Shown: positions 10,548 to 21,978 of the stretch, piece after piece
How the letters are laid out: each line of letters starts with the position of its first letter
Position numbering within the stretch: position 1 is the first letter of the stretch
NCBI GenBank assembly: GCA_947462335.1
Contig: OX381709.1
Span: 83,080,622 to 83,144,621, forward strand
Direction: 5' to 3'
Length of the DNA stretch: 64,000 nt
From: Harmothoe impar
Taxonomy: Eukaryota > Annelida > Polychaeta > Phyllodocida > Polynoidae
Notes under the pieces: generated by a model
Told to the model about the DNA's origin: nothing
Seen by the model: only the letters and a program-made list of their open reading frames with translations
Database searches by the model: none
Translations under genes and position numbers: made by a program

Positions 10548-11705
10548 CCCAGCTAGCAAAACTCGTATGAATCACATTATCTCTACGTCTTTTCTCAACA
10601 GATATTTACTACATTTGGTTACGTCAGAAAGTGGCGCCCATTACATACTATGTGCAAATCTTTAAGACGTGTTTTTGACTATGTAATATACATGTAAAGA
10701 AATCATGTGTATCTTACATAAATAAGTTACATGATGTAGACATCATCATTAATAATATATATGATATATACACACAATGTAATTTAGTTGGCCATGGGTG
10801 ACATTAATCTGATCTCAGCATAATTATGTTAAAAACATGTAAAACTAAAACATTATTTGCACCTATATTCTCTGTGTGTGGTATTTCATCAGAAGCAAGT
10901 AACATCCAGGCAATCAAAATTATAAAGGGTTTTTTGCCTGTAGACATCACCAGTAGTCTGACAGAGACTTAGCACATTGATCCTAGCAAATTGGCCAAGA
11001 TGTGATGCCAGCTCATGATCAGTATTTTGATTTGAATAGTTGTACCAACCAAAGAAAAGGTGTGCTCATACTAATCTCCTGGTTCTCCTCTTAAACAATC
11101 ATTCTACAGGACCAAAAATAACATATCATACATTCAAGACAAAAGTTGATCAAGTTTCACCTTTTTTGGAAATTTATTGTGCTGATTATACACTCATTTA
11201 TGGTCAAAGTATTGCCAATGTAGATTGAATTCTATTGATATTGGTAGAGGGAGACATCTTGTGTCAAAAGTGTGAACCACTTGAAAGTTAAAGTACAGAT
11301 GTGTTATAGACGTCATAATCTGACCAGATAAGGATGTACTAGATAATGTTAAGTACACGTAATGTTGATGTCAAATTTATCACATCATTTTAGCATCCAC
11401 CTTAAGGCATGAACTTGAGGTCAATGTATTACGTGTATAATTTCTCCATAAAAAGATGTAACATTCTGATCAAGATTTAACCACTCATTACATCAAATAG
11501 TGACCACATTCAAACGTACGGATTATATCAAATGACTAATGTCTCTTTCCCATTGCTATTTAGATGTAAATAATATGTAAGTTTCCTGTCAAATGACTAT
11601 GTAAATTGACTTACTCCCCCAGGATGTAATTATGGGGTCGTTTTTATGTATCAACGTGAAAATGACCAGTAAAAGACATACTTTGTACGTAAGGTGCTAG
11701 CTGGG
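10548..11705. mobile_element. 1.16-kb non-autonomous DNA transposon with CCCAGCTAGC termini and TA target duplication
   Basis: Left end CCCAGCTAGCAAAACTCGTA and right end (reverse complement) CCCAGCTAGCACCTTACGTA form terminal inverted repeats. TA lies on each side (10546-10547 and 11706-11707). The paralogous site near 48555 has a single TA and no insert, which confirms the insertion and the 2-bp duplication. The interior has no transposase but is rich in ATGTAA/TTACAT motifs in both orientations, which could be transposase-binding repeats. Confidence 0.8.
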
Positions 11706-11707
11706 TA

Positions 11708-12506
11708 TTGACCACTGGCAAGCACCAATTGGCCCCATGGGACTGAGGGTGGGGGATGGTATAGTGAGCATCAGATGTGGAGTCTGGTTAGGGTGTAGAG
11801 GTCTAGCAGTACCTGGGAAATGGACTAGGGATAGCTACTGGCATGTCAGCTAGGTTTTAACGGTCAGTTTGTAGGACGCAACATAGCACCCCTCTGATTT
11901 GCATTCTGGGAAAGGAAAGATATTGGTATGAAGCCAGATTCCAAATGACAACAGCTCTAGATCAACTCAAGGAACTAGAGTTGGGCGTAGATGTCAATTG
12001 GATAAGAGGATATAGGAACCATATACATGGGGCAGCTCTGAAATATGGTATATAGTATGTCCCTTATGGGAAGATATGCCATAGATGCAGAGAGAAAATC
12101 AATATCTAGATAAAAGACGAAGTCACGCAACATTATGAACGTGCAGTGCAATATCCCAAACACATTTCATAACCATTTTGGAATCCAATGCATTTCCTTG
12201 TTACTTTGGGACGGCTCTGGGAAATTCTAATAGCAACATATCTGGAAAGGTGCACTATTAATCATCAGGACCACGGTAACTTAACTTTTGATACCATGTC
12301 AACGTTCACCCACCTGCCACCCGTGGGTTGCTGCTGTAGAGTACCCTAAAGTTTGTGATTTACACGTGCCCCAGCTGGCCAGGGAGAACGGGTAAATGAG
12401 AACTGGGTTCTGAACCACTGACTTGAATAACTAACCAGTTTAAACCATGAGAATGGTTTGAGAAAAAAACATTTACATTTGGTGGCAGCTGCCTAGCGCA
12501 CTGTGG
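11708..12506. repeat. Duplicated non-coding block, unit 1 (partner about 48555-49470)
   Basis: The most similar part of the old duplication: the stretch from AACTAGAGTTGGGCGTAGAT (11967/48958) to the CCACCCGTGGGTTGCTGCT region (12310/49308) is closely matched. A 62-64-codon minus-strand frame exists in both copies (12163-11975 and 49155-48961) but has several amino-acid changes and no recognisable motif. Confidence 0.55.
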
Positions 12507-12754
12507 CTAATCCTTTAATGATGGCACATCACTAAAATAATATCTGTTGGCATGATGCACCAATGCAGCCACAGAGAGTAACTTGCCAGGGCTGCATTGG
12601 TTCATTGCGGCGACCCCCCTGATGCTTGAATACAGGCCTGGTGAGTTACTGACCAGGGCTTCATGCATCATTATGATCATGGACATGATGCATTAAGGCA
12701 TCATGCATTGAGGGGTTGTTGCATTAAGGCATCATGCTGTCCTTAAATGGTTAA
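12507..12754. mobile_element. MITE family Y copy (ends CTAATCCTTTAATGATGGCA / CCTTAAATGGTTAA)
   Basis: Imperfect terminal inverted repeats resembling TTAACCCTTTAAGGATGGCA enclose GCATGATGCACCAATGCAGC and its inverted counterparts. Related copies are at 23948-24174, about 44130-44546 and 50469-50657, with fragments near 13391-13447, 16815-16983, 49480-49564 and 55307-55349. No coding capacity. Confidence 0.7.
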
Positions 12755-15019
12755 TCTGCCCTACACTGGATGAGTAAGTCCAGATGCTGGTCTCATTGAT
12801 ATTCATAAAAACAATCCCAAAAACAGCATGAAGCAGACTGGAATATTGTAAAGCTTCTTTAATTACTTTGTCCAGTTTCGTTTACCCCCATGAGATCCGA
12901 TTGCCTCCAGTGCTGAAACTAAATGGTTGTCTTACAAAAATAGTCACAGGAGGTTTCAGGCATGAGGCAGGCAGCTGAGCAAATATTCCCACATCTCCTT
13001 TCAGAATGTCTTTGATCTGATTATTTTATTTCCTACTTGAACTCAAGGTGGCTGAATCAATACTTTGTTCAGTGATTCAGAAAAGATTAAGTGTCAAGAG
13101 GAATGAGATCAGATAAGAATGGAAAGAGCACTGATTGAGAGAGGAATTTCAAAGAGCCAATCAATGTAACAGGCTGGCGATTCCATGACACTGTGTTCTG
13201 TCGGCCAATTATACAGAATTGTGAGCTCCTGATTACCTAGTCTGTAGGTGCCTAACCTTCAGCATTATGATCTTAAACACTAGAGGGGGCGGTGGTTACT
13301 TAGGGTAGTAGGGATTCCTTGCGAGAGCATTTTACAGGGAAAGATGCCTAGCACGATATATACATGTTTCCTCAGCACTAAGTTACATTGGTCCTTCATG
13401 CCAACAAATGTCATATTTCAGCGCCATGTCATCCTTGAAGGGTTACCAGATAGAATTAAGAAGTTTGCACATTCAGCAGTGTCCATAGCTCAGTAGTACG
13501 GCAAATAAATAAAGGTCCTGGGCTCAAATTGCTGTCAGTAGAGCTGTCAGTAGAGCTGTGCTAAAACTATTGGATGGCAATGCGAAGGTCACCCCTACCT
13601 GCCTACTGCTTATCGATAGGCAGTAGTAACAAGTTTATGGTGCGATACCACCAAGTGATTCATCCTGTAACTTGATCCTGAATCCTGGCATCCCATCGTA
13701 GACTCCGGGTTGTGGATAGGGGATCAGCTTGAAATGGACAGTCCTTCTGGCTAATTAGATTTTATCAGGGAGAGCTGCAATGTTTTCAAAATTCTTAAGA
13801 CTATTTGAGTAGTCCACCATTTGGAGGCTGGGGTAACAGTACTGTTGGGTCTCTGGTTGGATGGCTCTATATTTATCTGGTTTTAATAAATCTTAAATAG
13901 TCTTGTATCTGATGAACATATAGCATGTCTGCTTACTAGACGACTAACATAGTGATACCAATTAAGATTACTCTGTGAACACCTTTATTGTCAGTCATCC
14001 CTGCATTTATCACTGACAAACATTATGCTAATATATCTGTTTTTTACCAATTTTTCCTATAGCCTTATCAAATACTCTATTCCGGTATAATAACATTTTA
14101 CCACTCATAGCCAAGTACTGAGGTCAGGATGTGAAAAACACCAGCCACCACTTAATGACATCACCCAAGGACATGAACCAGACTTGAGTAAATGAAAAAA
14201 TCTCTCCCTAAATAAAACAAAAAGCTACCAGATTAAAAAACTGCATGACAGATAAAACGGCACACATGACACACCCACAGACTCAATTCTCACCGGTAAT
14301 TTGTGTAGTATTTTGTCTTGTGCAGGACAGCCAATCTAATATCTCATGGCAGCTCAACATTAAACCCACTCAGATTAGTGACAGGATAAATTGTCATGGT
14401 ACCCAACGGTGTGCTGCACTTCAGTGTACAACTTATCTCTAATATACTATTAATAATACCATTTTTATATCCATCAGGAAATATGCTTTAGCAATTCTTG
14501 ATGGTTAAGGCAGGTAGATTTGAGAGTATACATTCTAAGTACATTATTCTGCCTTATTGTCCCCTAACTTTTGGAAATGGGGTAATTACGGTGTTATGCC
14601 TGAGGGGAAAATATCTGGAGGCTAATGTCCTAGAATCCGTGGAAATGGTAAATGAACCCTTTTCGGGTAGATGCTTTGACAGCAAGAACCAATTAGTAGC
14701 AATCATGTACATTATTGGTAGCTCTCAGTAGTAGTTTGCACCATGTTCTAGGTCATTGTCTAGAAAATATTATGGGATGTATGATAGAGGCTTTCTTTAC
14801 ACTCCTGGGAACACAGCCATTTATTGTATTGTTAACAAGAGGAATTGTTTTTTTATGAGGATTAAAATATTTACTTGGAAAAATACCTCGCAGAGCCTTG
14901 ATTTTGTCTCAATTCCAGCTGCATAAATTAACATACATTAGCCCGTGGTCTCTAAAAATTATACCATTTTGCATGCACGAAGGTGGCACCATCTTATAGC
15001 TTAACATGAGTTCACTCAC
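12755..15019. repeat. Duplicated non-coding block, unit 1 (partner about 49565-53312)
   Basis: No gene recognised. Collinear with the second unit through, for example, GAGATCCGATTGCCT (12894/49699), GCAATGCAAAGGTCACCCC (near 13578/50990) and CTCACCGGTAATTTG (near 14290, with CTCAGCGGTAATTTG near 52622). An inverted copy of the 14220-14740 part lies at about 26620-27060. The 13391-13447 segment is a fragment of MITE family Y. Confidence 0.55.
13480..13540 (+). other. tRNA-like (SINE-type) fragment
   Basis: TAGCTCAGTAGTACGG resembles a Pol III A box and D arm; GGGCTCAAATTG downstream resembles a degenerate B box. No cloverleaf closes properly, so this is a tRNA-derived relic rather than a tRNA gene. 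Its counterpart near 50690 is even more degraded. Confidence 0.35.
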
Positions 15020-15183
15020 CTTGGTGGTCTTGTGACAGGCAGCTCAATACTCCTTTCAAGGTCAAGGTCAGGAGAAAGGTAATCCAGTATGGCCACCTCC
15101 TCAAAGACTGAGGTTTGAATACATCCTGTGTGCTGCTGTACTCCCCGTATCCTGATGTACGTTCTGCAAGGTATGTCCAGGTT
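15020..15183 (-). pseudogene. Candidate host exon (164 nt) or exon relic
   Basis: On the minus strand the segment is bounded by CTTTCAG on the left and AAG|GTGAGTGA on the right, both good splice consensus. One frame is open throughout and encodes 54 residues with NLDIPCRTYIRIRGVQQ early and LERSIELPVTRPP at the end. The paralogue at 53313-53463 keeps both splice signals but is 13 nt shorter and has a stop in this frame. Most differences between the copies change amino acids. It may be a remnant of a gene in the ancestral locus or a chance frame; no protein family was recognised. Confidence 0.3.
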
Positions 15184-16277
15184 CTGAAAGTATACAATTG
15201 AATGCTGTCAGAGGGAGTGTAATTGAAGATATATCTAGGTAGGATTGTGCTGTGCATGTATTGCACAGTCAAAATATACGTAACTCTAGAGTTGCCAGAT
15301 GGGAGTCCAATGACAAAGGTACAATACCCAGCATTCAATAGTTGCTCTGAATTAAAAAATAATGTTTTCATTATAAAAGTATAAACAAATGGTTATTGTG
15401 TATGACACATCAATGATCATACTCGGCCACCGGCTGTTCTATAGTGCTCACACCTTTATCATTGATCTTGCTGTCTGGTCTAGCTTTTGACTGATGAATT
15501 AAATTGAAGATGTTCAATGGATACCATATAAAATGTGTACAACAGTAATATCAATAGATCCATTCAAGATTCAAAACTAATAAATGTTTTTGCTCATGGA
15601 CAGTGTGGTCCCATAGATCTCTACCACCCTAAAGTTGATAATAGACAATGGAATACAATATAAACACGCCCTTGTAATACTTTTTGAATGGCCTCGCCAA
15701 ATATAATGCCCTAGGTACCATCTCCTAGTGCCATTGCTGTAGTGCAGATAGCACTGTTTCTGTATGTAGATTTTTGTTATCTCCACCCCTTTCACCCAGG
15801 CTTCATGTTCAGAGGGTCAGGTATTTACACAGATATCTGATGACAAACATGATCTTCATATATCAATATGGCATTTATCTATATATCTATAGATATATGG
15901 GCTTTTGAGTTTAATCAAGTCCACACGCCTTTCTTTATTCTACTTGCATTCAAACCGATGATGTGACCTTCCCTTACATTTTCTTTACTTTTAAAATATG
16001 TTCTGTCAGTCTAGAAGTTGCTGTTCATATTGAAGCTCCCAGCAATAACCAGCATGTACGTTATATCTACCCCACCCAATAGGTTTCCTTCAGCCTTCAG
16101 CTTCTCTCTCGCCTACACCATAAGCCTCTTTTAGTGATTTTAGAGCTTGGTGCCTAATCTACCGTATCGATTTATAAATGGGCTGACATCAGCGATTTCC
16201 TGGCTACGACAGCTCAGTGTAATGGTCTGCCATGTTCACCACATGTCTTTTGGAAGGTCTGTCATCAATTCATCAGT
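15184..16277. repeat. Duplicated non-coding block, unit 1, including a 117-bp segment identical in unit 3
   Basis: Partner is about 53464-54882. Positions 15328-15444 are identical, base for base, to 53626-53742, while sequence on both sides has drifted with substitutions and indels. Nothing coding was recognised; the longest frames are not preserved between copies. Confidence 0.6.
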
Positions 16278-16415
16278 TCATGCCGCATTGTGTGGAAATC
16301 TGATATTAAGGATGTTATCTACTATGCTATTCTCCTTCCTTTTGCATAGAACCATACTTGTAGAATAGTGCAATAGTGGTGAATACTTAAACGTAAAGCC
16401 TCTCAGGTCTTCAAA
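16278..16415 (-). pseudogene. Candidate exon relic, unit 1 (partner 54883-55158)
   Basis: Minus strand, after TTTTGGTATCTTCAG. The frame begins FEDLRGFTFKYSP and ends DNILNIRFPHNAA followed by a stop. The partner reads FEDLKGFKFGVYT and ENILNITFPHNAARTD and stays open further. Indels between the two cancel to keep the frame across about 45 codons, a weak sign of past coding. No protein family recognised. Confidence 0.3.
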
Positions 16416-17806
16416 CTGAAGATACCAAAATATAGAGACTGTTATGCTGTCATTATAGTGACCCAAGGTCAATGTCATTCATTTTAGATTTTGGTAATGT
16501 CAAAAAGATATGACATAAACGTGAAATCACCAGTAGTGACAATATTTCACTGTCCATGTACTGGGATTGGGGATTAAAGGTTGTGCTGTTCCCTCATGAT
16601 GCCTTCATGGTTTCATTTGTAGTATCAAAGAGATAACACAAAATTGTTAAATAGTAGCATTATGTTTACCAGACCACTTTGGTGATGCTAGAGCTTGGTG
16701 CTCGTTCTATCATATTGATTCACGTATGGCCTGATGATGATTTCCTAATCATCATAGCTCACTGTAATGACCTGCCATGCTCAACACATATCTATTTCAA
16801 GGCCTGCCACTTATCCTTTTGGAGAAGCATAATGCTTTGATGTGCTCTGCCCTTTGGCGTCATGATGCAGTAGTGCAGCCCCCATGATGGGCTTAAGATG
16901 CCATCAAAGGATGACATACAGGCAGTACTCCCACAACAGACAAAATAGTGCTTTAAGGCAACGTGCCATCCTTGAAGAGTTAATCACAAGTTAGACGGTA
17001 CCAACATGGCATCATCCATATGTTGTTTGAAGCCATGGTCTGCTGAGTCACCCAATGTGTCTTTGTGTATAAACATGCAGTACGGGTCAACAGACGGCTT
17101 CACAGTCTGCGCTCACCCCACTGACCCTCCCATACTATCATAACATCACCCTATTCATCATACAACCCAGCGCTTCCAACATGTGCAAACAGCCTTGTAT
17201 AGTAAAGGTCAACAGTCACACGCACAGTCTTCCACCACCTCTGACCCTCCCATACTCCCTTCCATACTGTACCACCCTATTCCTCACACAACGTGGCTTT
17301 TCAGCCATTTACATACAGTGTAGCAGAGTCATCCTCTCCTCAACTCCATCTGTGCTCTCACTTCACCTCCAACCTTCCTCTTCCTCATTATACCCTTCAA
17401 CTCTCTGCCACTTTTATTGCTCACATCCCCTCCTTACCACCTAGGCCCACACCTCTCCATCCTCTGCACCCTTGGGTCTAATTGGTACAAGCCCCTTGTT
17501 AATAGCATCATACAGCTTGGTAGCAGCACAATCCCCAATCAGAGCCTGAGAACTTCATGGAAGCCCCCAGCTACCCATCAGGGAGTATGAAACTTAGACT
17601 GGGTTATTTATATATGTGTCTAGGGACATTTCTAGTCCAGGTTAAACTATCACGATAAACCATCCAAGGGGTTCTGATCAACCAAATCGTGATATGGTGG
17701 TTAATTGGTTTCCCAGGTAGCCACAGTGAACTCTAGAGATAGCAATGTCATAAAGTGCTTCATAGTCATTGTCAAGGTTAACCAGCTTTGGGACCTCCGG
17801 TCCATT
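16416..17806. repeat. Duplicated non-coding block, unit 1; identity to unit 3 rises sharply near 17075
   Basis: Two copies of a dispersed segment containing GATTTCCTGGCTACGACAGC or close variants sit near 16146-16270 and 16686-16805; related copies are near 27233, 33873 and 54867. From about 17075 onward the sequence is almost identical to 55440 onward. The 17440-17800 part also resembles 27600-28080. No gene supported. Confidence 0.6.
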
Positions 17807-17953
17807 CCCAGTAAACAAAAAACGTTACACAACATTTTATAACGTTATATAACGTTAAATAGCGTTTCTCTAAGGCTCCTTATTATGGCACAACATTACA
17901 TGAAATTTTATAATGTTATTTTGATGTAAAATAACGTTTTTTTGTTAGCTGGG
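17807..17953 (+). mobile_element. MITE family X, copy 1 (147 bp)
   Basis: Starts CCCAGTAAACAAAAAACGTT and ends AACGTTTTTTTGTTAGCTGGG-like, forming terminal inverted repeats of about 20 bp. TT lies directly on both sides. The interior is built of ATAACGTTA-type motifs. Other copies: 44359-44507, 50172-50320, 56174-56320 and 60994-61140. Confidence 0.85.
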
Positions 17954-18564
17954 TTTGCATTAACACTGATGTACCATTTTTGTTTTAAATATCTTTAATT
18001 TGCAAATTTCACATACGGTTACAGTTCAAGTTCTCATCATTTGTCTGTTGATTTCATCACGTATAACTATGCGTAACAAGCTTGCTGGATCAATATCAAT
18101 TGAGTTAATCGACGGGCACTACAATATAGTTTACCGGTAGTATAACATGTTGCATAGCATTCTTCCTTTCACATGAAGCTTATTATCATCAGAATTATGT
18201 ACATGACGAGATAAAGAAAGCTTTAATACATGTATGTTCTGTATGTAAAAGGCAACAAAGAAAGAATAACCTTCATCCCCACTTAAAAAAGTGTAGCGGG
18301 TTGATATTCTGGTTATCCTATCGTCAATGGATGAGTAGCGTGTATGACACTTTATCTGGTATAAATAAATAAGGAGAAAAGAAAATAACATGGAGTTTGT
18401 CTTAGATGTTACTTATATAATAGTTTATAAAAGATAATAAGTGAAGGTTTATTGGAATTTGAGCAGTTTTAGATCCGAAAACAGGGTAGGTTGAGAAATA
18501 AAATGTCGAAGAGGTGAGGGGGGGGGTGGTTGGAAGACCTATCAATAGAGAGCCTACCGGTATA

Positions 18565-21393
18565 TCAAACCAGGAGGCTCCTAAGATGACGCTTGGTCTC
18601 TGTTTTAAAAATCTCATAGGTGTCAGCATTTCTTCTCAAGACTGTTAGATCATTCCAACCTACAGCACCAGAAAACTCCACACTCCTCCCATACGCAAGA
18701 CCATTGGCATGTAGTATTTTACACATTGGGGCTTGAGCCATTCGAGTCACACGCTGCCTGTGGTCAACATACACCTGATTTCTAGACCTAGAATACATAT
18801 AGTTCATGAGGTGAGCCTCCCTTCTATCAGATAGCATGTTACATTTAGTATCACTATGTACAGTTTCAGTGGGGGTCAGGTGAGGGTATTTCATACAGAT
18901 TTTTAGACATTTATTCTGGGCATACTGGGGTGGTTGCAAATATTTTTCTGCTGCCGATTGAAATAAAATATCAGCGTAATCCATGTAAGGCAATATTGAT
19001 GTTACATAGAAACGTAAGGCAATTTTCTTGTCAAGATAATCTCTAAGTTGACACAATTTGTAGGTTTTATAAGCTACTGTCTTTGTGACATACGCTAGAT
19101 GTAAATTAAATTTTAATAGTGGATCTAGTATTACGCCTAGATATTTATAGCTGGGAACAACTTGCAACAAATGGTCGTTCATTCTAATATTAGCCTGTAG
19201 AGTATTTAATTTGCCTTTACTTGCTGCAAAGATCATAATCTTGGTTTTGGCAGCATTAACAGAGAGCTTATTTTGTATGCACCATGTTGAATAACACTCC
19301 AAATCCTCTTGTAAATTATTACGAGCTGCATCAAAATCATGATGCGCTGTGTAGACTACCGTATCATCGGCATAAAGCTTAATTTTACAGTTTTTAATAC
19401 ATTTTACCACATCATTAACGTACAATAAAAATAATAAGGGGCCCAGTATAGAACCCTGGGGGACACCGCAGACCACCTCAGCCCTTCCTGAGGAGAGGCT
19501 ATTAACGTTTACTACCTGAAATCTGTTTCCTAAATAATTTTCAAACCAGTGATAATTGTCAGAGCGAATTCCATAATGATTTAATTTACATAGAAGTACT
19601 GAGTGGTCTACGGTGTCAAAGGCCTTTCTTAAATCTATAAATGCTGCTATTGTATTATTGGCTATATTTAATTCCCTACGTATATCGTCGGTAAACTCTG
19701 CTAGCGTGTTGGCTGTGCTATGTCCAGCCCGAAAACCACCCTGAAATTTGGTCAAAATACCTTCACGCGTAAGAACCCATATACTCTACTATGTACAATC
19801 TTTTCCAATAATTTACATGGCAGCGGCAGAAGGGAAATAGGCCTATAGTTGTTAACCTGTTTCAAATTTCCAGACTTAGGTATAGGCGTAACCTTGGAAA
19901 CCTTCCAGGGGGGGGAACAGTATTTTGTTCAAATGATTTGTTGAAAATTTTGACAAGTTTATCTGGGGTGTGTTTAAAGGCAGCTTTTAAATATTTTGTA
20001 GAAATATTGTCAATTGCAGAGGATTTGTTTACATTTATATCGTGGATTAATTTCTGGACTTCTAATATGTTAGTTTCAAAAGGTTCTATGAAATTTACAG
20101 CTGGATCATCATATTGCTTCCAAGGTATATTCATATCCTTCGCCAGGACAGGACCTATTTGTGTAAAATATTGATTTATAAAATTTGGGGTATCATTTGG
20201 TTGTACCGGTATATTAGTTTCCTGGTCAATCAGAGTTACATTTTTCCCCTTGTTTGGCTGGCCAGGCAAAATATTATTTATCACACGCCAAAATTTCTTG
20301 TGATCCTTTTCATAATTTACTAGCTGCTCTTTAAAGAAGTTTTTCCTCATCCTGTCCACCCTTTTATTACAAGCGTTTTGAGCGTCATTAGCAATTTTCC
20401 AATCCCTATCAAGATTTGAATCCCTAGCCGTTTGTAGGCATGTATTTTTATCCCTTATTTGTTCGTATACTTCTTGGCTCATCCATGGATCCCTGTATTC
20501 AGGAATTTCAAAAGATTTTAAACGGCAAAATTTGTCTAAAATATACCGGATGGCTTTCTCATATTCCTCCCAACATAAAGTAACATCAAGGGCATTGTCA
20601 AAAGAAGACCAATTATATTTGTCAAGCTCCTGAAGGAAGACCTCAAAAGGAAGTTTAATGTACGATCTGCCTTGGATTGTAATTTTCGCTTTTTTAATAT
20701 TAAATTTTTTTCTTACTAAGTATACCGGGTAGTGGTCAGAAATGTGGATATTGAATACTCCAGTTCTAATAAAGTTTCGTTTTTCCTTGTGCTTTCCTGA
20801 ATTTCTTGTACTAGGCCTAAAAGTTTCATCTTATTTAATAATTGATTTACCAAGGCATCATCGTCTTTGACATTAAAGTTCATGTCACCCATTAAAATCA
20901 CCTCATATTCGTAGAGATCTTCAATATCTGATAACATTTCATTCAACCTGTTAATGAATTTCTGTTTGTCACCTTCTGGAGGCCTATACATATTGACCAA
21001 GATGATTTTTTTCATATGTGGCTTATTTATTAACATGTTTTGAACCTCTATGTCCTCATCAGAAGCACATAACCCTGGGAACGCATTATAATCATGTTCA
21101 ATATAGTGCTTAATATAAATACAGACACCTCCTCCTGTTTTAATTTTATCATTAATTACAACTTGACGGTCTAGCCTATACCGTGTGTAACCTGAGAATT
21201 GCCAGTCTCCTTCGTCGTCTTCACATTTGAACCAGGTTTCCGAGAAGGACATAATTTCAAGGTTAGCACTAGTTAATTCTGTACAAATGGAGGCATAATT
21301 ACACTTTAAACTTCTTGCATTGAGGTGGAGCATATGGAGTCCCCTGGCACTGCTGACCCGTGCTATGGTCTGAGCAGTATTTCTACCGTACAA
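18565..21393 (-). pseudogene. ORF2 of retrotransposon B, copy 1: endonuclease and reverse transcriptase, several frameshifts
   Basis: Endonuclease motifs: MLHLNARSLKC, FSETWFKCED, NMYRPPEGDK and LMGDMNFNV. A 34-nt deletion near 20778 (relative to copy 2) then shifts frame and disrupts the stretch before the ISDHYP box. The middle domain continues at 20482-19862 (WMSQEVYEQIRDK). A run of eight G at about 19908-19915 shifts frame in the VPPPWK region, and another shift lies near 19766. The RT core is open at 19755-18565: QGGFRAGHST, AFIDLRKAFD, CGVPQGSILGPL, KLYADDTVVY and YKYLGVILDP, with catalytic Asp boxes present. The first ATG is inside the LHMLHLNA motif; upstream the frame opens at TTG. 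This copy cannot make a full ORF2 protein. Confidence 0.9.
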
Positions 21394-21978
21394 TATAAAT
21401 CAAAACCCAGCACCTGGTTAAGTATAAGACCATATACTCTTACAATCAAATATGTCAAATTTCCTTTACATCCAAGGAATGTGTGTGTATTAAATACAGA
21501 AACCATGATGAGGGTATAGGCCTTTATGCCACCCCCAGCTGGTTCTAACATTATTTTTCTTGGTTAGATTTCGACAGTCTGGTTCGGGGCATCACAACAT
21601 GGAGAAAGACCTTTGTAATCTTAATACAAATAGAGCAGAGTATTCAACTCGAAAATAAATACATATCATGGAGTCTTATCGACCTTTGTGACTGGAGTTA
21701 ATAGTTTACGACTAGACAAATTTCCATACACAATTTGTGGTACCAGTATTTCTAACATAAACCATAATTAAAGTTAATATTTCACTTGGGATCACAACAG
21801 TGAATTATGGTGTAAATACAAAGTGTATATGTATGTAGATGTATACAAATATGTACTATATTCAAACAATTATTACTTAGTGACTGTCCTTTTAATTAAG
21901 GGATTGGATGTAATGAGTTCATAGTCTGATATGCCGTGTTGGTTTGGTTGACTTCTTTGGCCTGATGGGACGAGTTCC
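21394..21978 (-). other. Inter-ORF spacer of retrotransposon B, copy 1
   Basis: No coding signal. It holds the empty target site (ATAT at 21432-21435) for the 2.2-kb DNA transposon found in copy 2. Otherwise it is nearly identical to 62057-62599. Confidence 0.7.

Noticed and set aside
11975..12163. Small minus-strand protein conserved in 48961-49155
   Set aside because: The two copies differ at many residues in a region of high overall DNA similarity; no start context, motif or splice evidence sets it apart from drift.
15577..15795. 72-codon minus-strand frame as an exon
   Set aside because: The equivalent part of the second copy has insertions and stops, and no splice signals or family match were found.
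18131..18391. 86-codon minus-strand frame conserved at 56498-56758
   Set aside because: Both copies lie in the near-identical duplicated block and in the 3' region of retrotransposon B, so conservation only reflects recent duplication.
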